Assembly (NCBI GenBank): GCA_046155605.1
Contig: JBJXFQ010000083.1
Location: 1-14,750 of the forward strand
Direction of reading: 5' to 3'
Source: JAEUIZ01 sp046155605
GTDB lineage: Bacteria; Planctomycetota; Phycisphaerae; Phycisphaerales; UBA1924
Length of the DNA stretch: 14,750 bases
How positions within the stretch are numbered: the first letter of the stretch is position 1; each line of letters begins with the position of its first letter. The notes below the pieces were generated by a model, which was not told the DNA's origin, ran no database searches, and saw only the letters and a program-made list of their open reading frames with translations. The translations under genes were made by a program, and so were the position numbers. Shown here piece after piece: positions 1-5,217 of the stretch.

Positions 1-1206
1 GGCCGCGGCCTCGTCGATGAGGTCGATGGCCTTGTCGGGGAGGAAGCGATCGGCGATGTAGCGGTGCGAGAGTTGGGCGGCGGCGAGGATGGCCTCGTCG
101 CGGATGCCGACGCCGTGATGGGCCTCATAGCGCGGCTTGAGGCCGCGGAGGATGGCGACGGTCTCTTCGACGCTGGGCTGATCGACGAAGATGGGCTGGA
201 AGCGGCGCTCGAAGGCGGGGTCCTTCTCGACGTGCTTGCGATACTCGTCGAGCGTGGTGGCACCGATGCAGCGGAGTTCGCCGCGGGCAAGCGCGGGCTT
301 GAGGAGGTTGCCGGCGGAGACCGCACCCTCTGCCGCGCCGGCCCCGATGATCGTGTGCAGTTCGTCGATGAAGAGGATGATGTCGCCGGCGGCGGCCTGG
401 ACTTCACGGAGAACGGCCTTGAGGCGTTCCTCGAACTCGCCGCGGTATTTCGCGCCGGCGAGGAGTTGGCCGACATCGAGGGCCATGATGCGTTTGTCGC
501 GCATCGATTCGGGGCAGTCGCCGTTGACGATGCGGAGGGCGAGGCCCTCGGCGATGGCGGTCTTGCCGACGCCGGGCTCGCCGATGAGGACGGGGTTGTT
601 TTTGGTGCGCCGCGAAAGCACCTGCATGCAGCGGCGAATTTCCTCGTCGCGCCCGATCACCGGGTCGAGTTTGCCAGACTGGGCCTTCTCTGTCAGGTCG
701 ATGGCGTACTTCTTGAGGGCCTCGTAACCGGCGTCGGCCCCCTGATCGGTGACGTTCTTGACGCCCGAGGCGGCACGGATCGACTTGATCGCGAGTTCGA
801 CGGATTTCTTGTCGATGCCATTGACGGAGAGGACTTCGCGCGCGGAGCCTGGGCCGGAGACCTCGGTGAGGGCCAGCAAGATGTGCTCGGAGGAGACATA
901 GGCGTCGCCGAGGCGGCGGGCTTCGCCATCGGCGCGGCTGAAAATATCGAGCATGGCGCGGCCGAGTTGACCGGCCGTGCCGCTCGCAGTCGGCAGACGG
1001 CCCACTTCGCTCTGAGCGATCGAGGCGACCCGATTGGCGTCGGCACCGGCTTTGGAGAGCAGTGACCAACCGGGGCCGTTGCGATCGGCGAGCAGTGCGG
1101 CGAGGACGTGAAGGCCCGTGACCTCGGGGTTCGAGCGTGCCGCGGCGTCGGCATGGGCGGATTCGACGATCTGCTGGGCGGCCGTGGTCAGACGATCTGG
1201 TCGCAT
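1..1206 (-). CDS. clpB: ClpB-type ATP-dependent disaggregase, N-terminal part (cut by left edge)
   Basis: Reading the minus strand from the ATG at 1206 gives 402 uninterrupted codons running off the left edge. The product is a Hsp100 AAA+ chaperone, a cytoplasmic hexamer that threads aggregated proteins through its pore for refolding with DnaK. Visible in order: a Clp N-terminal domain (about 1-150), then the first AAA+ domain with Walker A GEPGVGKT (209-216), Walker B ILFIDE (277-282), the pore-loop stretch AGAKYRGEFEERL, and the arginine-finger region DPAFERRF. The last visible residues (FLPDKAIDLIDEAAA) lie just before where the ClpB middle domain should start, so that domain and the second AAA+ ring are outside the window. 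The wording of the AAA1 domain fits ClpB better than ClpA or ClpC. The start is supported by GGGAG seven bases upstream (complement of 1214-1218). I found no convincing CIRCE or sigma-32-type site upstream. Confidence 0.95.
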   Translation of the reverse strand, partial: MRPDRLTTAAQQIVESAHADAAARSNPEVTGLHVLAALLADRNGPGWSLLSKAGADANRVASIAQSEVGRLPTASGTAGQLGRAMLDIFSRADGEARRLGDAYVSSEHILLALTEVSGPGSAREVLSVNGIDKKSVELAIKSIRAASGVKNVTDQGADAGYEALKKYAIDLTEKAQSGKLDPVIGRDEEIRRCMQVLSRRTKNNPVLIGEPGVGKTAIAEGLALRIVNGDCPESMRDKRIMALDVGQLLAGAKYRGEFEERLKAVLREVQAAAGDIILFIDELHTIIGAGAAEGAVSAGNLLKPALARGELRCIGATTLDEYRKHVEKDPAFERRFQPIFVDQPSVEETVAILRGLKPRYEAHHGVGIRDEAILAAAQLSHRYIADRFLPDKAIDLIDEAAA

Positions 1207-1554
1207 GGTGGGTCTCCCGTCCGAAATGCTGACGGGGCAAGAGTGCAATCGGCGCGCCGCGCGGAAGGAACGGGGGAAGGCGTCGATCATGCCTGGAATG
1301 TGCAGGCGGGTGACGACGCTGCCGGAATGACATGCGCTTTTGAAGGAAGGACGCGGTTTGGATCGCCAGAGACAGCGAACCGGCGAATAACGGACTGGCA
1401 TGTCCTTTGATGGTTGTCCTGGGGCGGCGTGGCCCTATGGGTCGGGTGTGCGGTTGGTGCGGATGAAGGGGATGCGGCAAGGAATTGGGGCGGGCGGTTA
1501 TGTCACGCGTGAAAGCCGCCGACATCAAAGGACGCACAGGCCGGAGATCTGAAG
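1207..1554. promoter_or_regulatory. Divergent spacer between clpB and the DUF2934-like gene
   Basis: This 348-base stretch has no convincing gene; its open frames have poor codon positions and no family resemblance. It must hold the promoters of clpB (leftward) and the small gene at 1555 (rightward), but no clear -35/-10 pair stands out. It contains an 11-base inverted repeat, GTCCTTTGATG at 1402-1412 and its complement CATCAAAGGAC at 1523-1533, whose right arm lies about 20 bases before the small gene's start. It also has an 8-base palindrome GGCGCGCC at 1251-1258. A regulatory role for either is inference. Confidence 0.4.
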
Positions 1555-1863
1555 ATGAGAGTGACAGCCAAGGCGACCACGGGCCGGGAGTTGGACCTCA
1601 CGCACGCGCTGGTGGCGGCAGTGGCGCACGAGTTGTGGAAGGACGGCGGCGGGAACGAAGTGGTGAACTGGCTCGAGGCGGAGCGGATTGTGCATGGGTT
1701 GACGGGCGCGGCAGAGTCGCTGCCGACGAAGCGCGCGGGAAAGGTCGAGCGAGCGATCGCGCCGGAGCGGGTGCCGCAGCGGCGTACGTGGGAAGACCCG
1801 CCGGCGCGTCGGCGTCGTGAAGCCGATGTCGAACTGGTGACCGGTCCGATTCCCTATCGCTGA
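1555..1863 (+). CDS. Small DUF2934-like protein of unknown function
   Basis: A 102-residue cytoplasmic protein with no signal peptide or membrane segment. Residues about 16-50 read as one amphipathic helical unit with an ELW-x6-EVVNWLEAE core (AHELWKDGGGNEVVNWLEAE). This resembles the short DUF2934 motif, in which an (Y/E)LW helix is followed by a G-rich turn and a (H/N)WLxAE helix. The second half is Arg/Pro/Glu-rich and probably disordered. GGAG at 1543-1546 lies eight bases before the ATG, and third codon positions are strongly G/C, so it looks translated. It ends one base before the stop codon of the convergent transglutaminase-like gene. The DUF2934 call rests on reading the motif by eye. 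The function is unknown, and its position divergent from clpB only hints at a stress link. Confidence 0.65.
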   Translation: MRVTAKATTGRELDLTHALVAAVAHELWKDGGGNEVVNWLEAERIVHGLTGAAESLPTKRAGKVERAIAPERVPQRRTWEDPPARRRREADVELVTGPIPYR

Positions 1864-1864
1864 T

Positions 1865-3685
1865 TCAGGGCTTCTCTTTGTCCACGCCGGCCGCGATTTG
1901 ACGGCGAACGTTGTCGGCCTCGTTCTTTCGGCCTGCCGCGTCGAGGCTGATGGCAAGTCGCTCGCCCACGCGATAGAAGTTGCTGCCGCGGAACGCGCCG
2001 GGGCTGAGCGAGCCGGGGCGCGAGATGCGTCGCCATGCGTTCTGATACATCTCGGGGATGTGGCCCTCGCGCTTGGTTTCCTTGAGGAGACGCTCGGCGC
2101 GAACGAGGGCATCGACGACGCGCGAACTGTCGTTGGCGTAGCGGTTGAGCGTTTCGAGCCACGCGTCATAGGCGCGGGCCGGGTCGCCCTTGGCCTTCCA
2201 CATGTCGCCCTGCCGCAGACGCACCTCGCAGGCGAGGTCGGGGAGTTGGGCGTAGCGATCGGCGGCCCAGTCCCAGGCGCGTGACTGGTCTTTTGGATCG
2301 GCGATGCCCGCGATCATGCCCGCGACGATCGAGTAGGAGAAATCGGGGAAGCGTGTGCCGGCGTGGAGCATGATGGCCTCGAACCACTGGTCGCGTGTCG
2401 CGGAATCGAGGCCGCCCTTCTCGGCGAGGGCTTTGACCGCGAGCCACGGTGCCGGTGAACCTGGGCAGCGATCAACGGCGGCGCGGAGCAGTTCGATCTC
2501 GGCGGCGGCGTCGGTGGAGCGCGCCGCAGCAATCGGTTCGCCACCGAGGTCCCAGGTCGTGGCGAGCGCGGCCTTGGAATCGCGCAGCACGCGGAGGCGC
2601 GCGGCGGCATCAGCGAGCGCGACCGAGGCCCAGCGATCGCGCTGCGACGCGGAGAGGATCGCGGCCGAGAGGCCGAGTTGCCCATCCGAGACGGCCTGCG
2701 CGGTCTGAGGGTCGATGGTGGTGCCGCGGAGTTTCTCGTACTCGTCGTAGTGGCCCTCGTCGCAGTTCCAGACCAGTTGGCCGCCGCGCTGCTGAACGAA
2801 CCCGACCCAGACGTGCCCGAGTTCGGCGCTGCGTCCCTCGATCGAGGCCGAGGGGACACCGATGGCCTTGGCGACATGCTCGGCGTAGTAGGCCTGTTCC
2901 TCGCAGACGCCGCCCACACGCCGGAGGTTGGGGAGAGTGAAGTCGAGGGCTTCGATCTTTTTGGGTTTGGCGCGTTTGAAGGCATCCGAGTCATAGGTAA
3001 GGTCGGTGTAGCGTTGGCCGACGTTGCGGTCGCCGGCATGACGGGTGAGCGCCCAGCGGAGTTCGTCGATGCTGGCGGTCGAATCAACGACACGCGCGAG
3101 TCCCTCGGCGGCGAGCGTGCGCGGGCTGAAGAGCAAGCGCGATTCGTTGTCGGCGTAGTAGTCAAAAAGGGCGATGGGGTCCATGCGCACGGGCGCGGGC
3201 TTGCCGCGGTTGGCGGCGAGCGTGCGGGGTGCATCGTGCACGACGCACATCGCGGCGGTGAGGGGCGCGAAGCGCTCGACCTTGATGCCGTGAGCGGAAT
3301 CGAGCGCGGCGAGGAGGGCGTAGACGCGCGGGGTGTCGTCTCGCGGAGAGACGAGCATGGCGAGGGTGCGAGTCGCGTTCGGATGCTTCTTCACGAGGGC
3401 GAGGGCGGGGCGCTGCGCCTCCTTTGGGAGCCCGGCGAGTTGGGAGGTGGCGCGAGCGATCCACGCGGCCTCGATCCACGGGTCCGGGTCGCGGAGCGGC
3501 GCGCGGGCGATGACCTGGTCAAACAGCGCGGCGGCGGAAGCAGCGGCCTTGGCGAGGTTGCCGTCATCGGCCGCGAGACGAAGGATCGATTCGGCGCGCT
3601 GGTGGACCGACGCGGCGAGCGACTCTCGCTTGGCGGGTGGGTCGGCGAGCGTGACGCAGGCGATCGCAACGGCGAGCGTGAGCAT
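1865..3685 (-). CDS. Exported transglutaminase-like protein with C-terminal TPR-like helices
   Basis: A 606-residue protein. The start has a short hydrophobic segment (residues 1-14, MLTLAVAIACVTLA) that looks like an export signal, although its n-region lacks a positive charge. The central part carries a transglutaminase-like (papain-fold) signature: Cys261 in GGVCEEQA, His291 in ELGHVWVGF, and a candidate third residue Asn307 or Asp309 in VWNCDEGH. The spacing and the helix after the Cys (AIGVPS) match microbial transglutaminase-like domains, which may act as proteases or amidases rather than cross-linkers. The N-terminal 200 residues and the last about 250 are alpha-helical and TPR-like (for example GDPARAYDAWLETLNRYAND). 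The gene follows rsmD by 63 bases on the same strand, so the two may be co-transcribed. GAGG lies six bases before the ATG, and an in-frame stop upstream rules out a longer start. The substrate is unknown. Confidence 0.75.
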   Translation of the reverse strand: MLTLAVAIACVTLADPPAKRESLAASVHQRAESILRLAADDGNLAKAAASAAALFDQVIARAPLRDPDPWIEAAWIARATSQLAGLPKEAQRPALALVKKHPNATRTLAMLVSPRDDTPRVYALLAALDSAHGIKVERFAPLTAAMCVVHDAPRTLAANRGKPAPVRMDPIALFDYYADNESRLLFSPRTLAAEGLARVVDSTASIDELRWALTRHAGDRNVGQRYTDLTYDSDAFKRAKPKKIEALDFTLPNLRRVGGVCEEQAYYAEHVAKAIGVPSASIEGRSAELGHVWVGFVQQRGGQLVWNCDEGHYDEYEKLRGTTIDPQTAQAVSDGQLGLSAAILSASQRDRWASVALADAAARLRVLRDSKAALATTWDLGGEPIAAARSTDAAAEIELLRAAVDRCPGSPAPWLAVKALAEKGGLDSATRDQWFEAIMLHAGTRFPDFSYSIVAGMIAGIADPKDQSRAWDWAADRYAQLPDLACEVRLRQGDMWKAKGDPARAYDAWLETLNRYANDSSRVVDALVRAERLLKETKREGHIPEMYQNAWRRISRPGSLSPGAFRGSNFYRVGERLAISLDAAGRKNEADNVRRQIAAGVDKEKP

Positions 3686-3748
3686 GATGCACCTCGAAGA
3701 AATGTTAGGTCAGACGGCTCCGGATGGGCGGGGTACTCGAAGCGGAGG

Positions 3749-4522
3749 TCAGGAGGCCGGCGTGGCGGGCTTGCGCATGTAGAGGTGAATGGCCATGCTG
3801 TGGTACGCGTGGCTTTCCGGGCCGAGCGCGTTGGGGAGCGTGAGATCAGCCTCGACCGGCGGGGAGGCGGGTGTAGCCGCGGCGGGCGCTTCGATCGGCA
3901 TCGGGTCTTCGTCGGTTTCTTCAGGCTCGACGGGATCGGGCGGCTCGAACCGATCAAAGCGACGAGGCCGGCGCGATTCCTTCTGTCGGCGTTCGCGGCG
4001 GCGCGGCTCGGGCGACGCGGGCGCGTCGGCGGTTTGCAGCAGCAACGGCCAGGGCGTGCGGAGCATCGCGAAGCCGTCGGGCGTGAGCCGATCGATGATC
4101 TCGCGAAGTTGCGACATCACGCGCTTGAAGCCGACAGGCTCGCGGATGAGCGGATAGGGCGGATCGAGGAAGGCGAGGTTGACGGGGCGCGGACAGCGCG
4201 CGAGCGCGCCGGCACCGAGGGCGTCGCCGATCACCACCTCGCAGCGGTCGCCCACGCCGAGGGTGTCGATGTTGCGTTTGAGGAGTTCGGCGGCGTCACG
4301 GTCGCGCTCGACAAAGACGCAGCGCGACGCGCCGCGGCTGATGGCTTCAAGCCCCAGCGTGCCCGTCCCGCAGAATGTATCCAAGACTGCGGCATGCTCG
4401 CAATGGCCACGGAGCAGCCCGAAGAGGGACTCCTTGACACGATCGGGCATCGGGCGGACGGTTTCGGCGTCGCCGGGGGTGAGGAGGAGCCTGGAGCGGA
4501 ACTCGCCGGCGATGATGCGCAT
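3749..4522 (-). CDS. rsmD: 16S rRNA (guanine966-N2)-methyltransferase RsmD, with a charged insertion
   Basis: A 257-residue SAM-dependent methyltransferase that modifies G966 of 16S rRNA during 30S assembly. It starts with the typical RsmD opening MRIIAGEFRSR and the RP-x2-DRVKESLF block (23-34). The SAM-binding motif I is VLDTFCGTGTLGLEA (46-60), the acidic SAM ligand region is FVERD (70-74), and the catalytic DPPY is at 120-123. Between the end of the fold (about residue 160) and the last segment (GPESHAYHSMAIHLYMRK) lies a Pro/Glu/Arg/Ala-rich stretch of roughly 65 residues. That makes the protein longer than the usual 180-200 residues of RsmD. The conserved opening fixes the ATG at 4522, although no purine-rich Shine-Dalgarno precedes it. 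It is transcribed away from the sigma factor gene, probably together with the transglutaminase-like gene downstream. Confidence 0.9.
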   Translation of the reverse strand: MRIIAGEFRSRLLLTPGDAETVRPMPDRVKESLFGLLRGHCEHAAVLDTFCGTGTLGLEAISRGASRCVFVERDRDAAELLKRNIDTLGVGDRCEVVIGDALGAGALARCPRPVNLAFLDPPYPLIREPVGFKRVMSQLREIIDRLTPDGFAMLRTPWPLLLQTADAPASPEPRRRERRQKESRRPRRFDRFEPPDPVEPEETDEDPMPIEAPAAATPASPPVEADLTLPNALGPESHAYHSMAIHLYMRKPATPAS

Positions 4523-4598
4523 GGAGGAGCAAAGGCCGGGCGGTCGTGGGCGTCAAATCGGAGGCGATGTCCCCAGCTCGGGGCGAAAGACCAAGGTG

Positions 4599-4607
4599 TG
4601 GTAGGAT
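4599..4607 (+). promoter_or_regulatory. Possible extended -10 element before the sigma factor gene
   Basis: TGG-TAGGAT resembles an extended -10 (TGn followed by a four-of-six match to TATAAT). No good -35 lies 17 bases upstream. If used, transcription would begin around 4614, and the sigma factor would have to start at the GTG at 4618 with almost no leader. The same bases could simply be a Shine-Dalgarno (AGGATGG) for that GTG. This is inference from one short match. Confidence 0.2.
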
Positions 4608-5217
4608 GGCACCCGCCGTGGCTGACGACACGAGGACGACAACCAGGCTCCTGCAGGGGCTTTTCGATCCGCAAGGTCGGGAAGCGTGGCTGGTGTTCGA
4701 CCGCCGATACCGCCCGATCGTTTGGGGCGTGGCGCGGCGGATGGGGCTCTCGGAGGCCGACGCCTCCGATGTCGCGCAGGAGGCGATCACCGAGTTTCTC
4801 TCGCTCTATCGCGAGCACCGGTACGACCGCGAGAAGGGCCGGCTGCGGTCGTGGCTCGCGGGGATCACGCGGCGCGTGGCGCTCAACTTCCGCCGGCGGG
4901 CCGCGGCGCACGCGCCGGAGCGCGGGGTGTCGGCCATCGAATCCGAGCCCAGCCCCGAGGAGGTCGACCGCCTCTGGGACCAGGAGCGCGAGTCCGAACT
5001 GCTGCGGCAGGCCATGGAGGAACTCAAGAAGACGCGCACGAGCGACCGCTCGATCGAGGCGTTCGAACTTGTCGCGATTCGGCGTGTCCCGGCCGCCACG
5101 GTCGCGCGGCAACTCGGGATCACGGCCCAGGACGTGTACGTCGCCAAGGCGCGGGTCGCGGAACGCCTGCGCGAAATCCTGGCCCGGCTCCACCGGGTCT
5201 ATGAGGACGACCTGTGA
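4606..5217 (+). CDS. ECF-type RNA polymerase sigma factor, kinase-associated group
   Basis: With the ATG at 4606 this is a 203-residue sigma-70-family protein with only regions 2 and 4. Region 2 spans about 27-95 and includes FDRRYRPIVWGVARRMGL and the DASDVAQEA core-binding helix. Region 4 spans about 145-200 (IRRVPAATVARQLGITAQDVYVAKARVAERLREIL), a helix-turn-helix for -35 recognition. The VYVAKARV wording is typical of planctomycete ECF factors linked to Ser/Thr kinases. It should direct transcription of a specific regulon. The start is uncertain. An ATG at 4546 would add 20 codons, but those have AT-rich third positions and look non-coding. A GTG at 4618 is also preceded by an AGGATGG-like site. 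The stop overlaps the kinase start in GTGA, implying translational coupling with its probable controller. Confidence 0.88.
   Translation: MAPAVADDTRTTTRLLQGLFDPQGREAWLVFDRRYRPIVWGVARRMGLSEADASDVAQEAITEFLSLYREHRYDREKGRLRSWLAGITRRVALNFRRRAAAHAPERGVSAIESEPSPEEVDRLWDQERESELLRQAMEELKKTRTSDRSIEAFELVAIRRVPAATVARQLGITAQDVYVAKARVAERLREILARLHRVYEDDL

Noticed and set aside
64..1065. A 333-codon open frame on the plus strand opposite clpB
   Set aside because: Its composition (Gly/Ala/Asp/Glu-rich) is the mirror of a GC-rich gene read in the opposite frame, and clpB on the minus strand has unmistakable motifs.
1225..1250. A CIRCE-like half site (ATTGCACTC on the minus strand) upstream of clpB
   Set aside because: The second half after nine bases reads CAGCATTTC, not GAGTGCTAA, so the inverted repeat required for HrcA binding is missing.
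3640..3685. A lipoprotein signal (AIAC) at the start of the transglutaminase-like protein
   Set aside because: The hydrophobic stretch before the Cys is too short, there is no positive n-region, and the lipobox is a poor match.
4434..4439. TTGACA as a -35 box for the sigma factor gene
   Set aside because: It lies inside rsmD, over 160 bases from the start, with no -10 at suitable spacing.
4546..4605. Longer N-terminus of the sigma factor from the ATG at 4546
   Set aside because: Several codons there end in A or T, unlike the rest of the gene, and the segment would crowd the divergent rsmD promoter.
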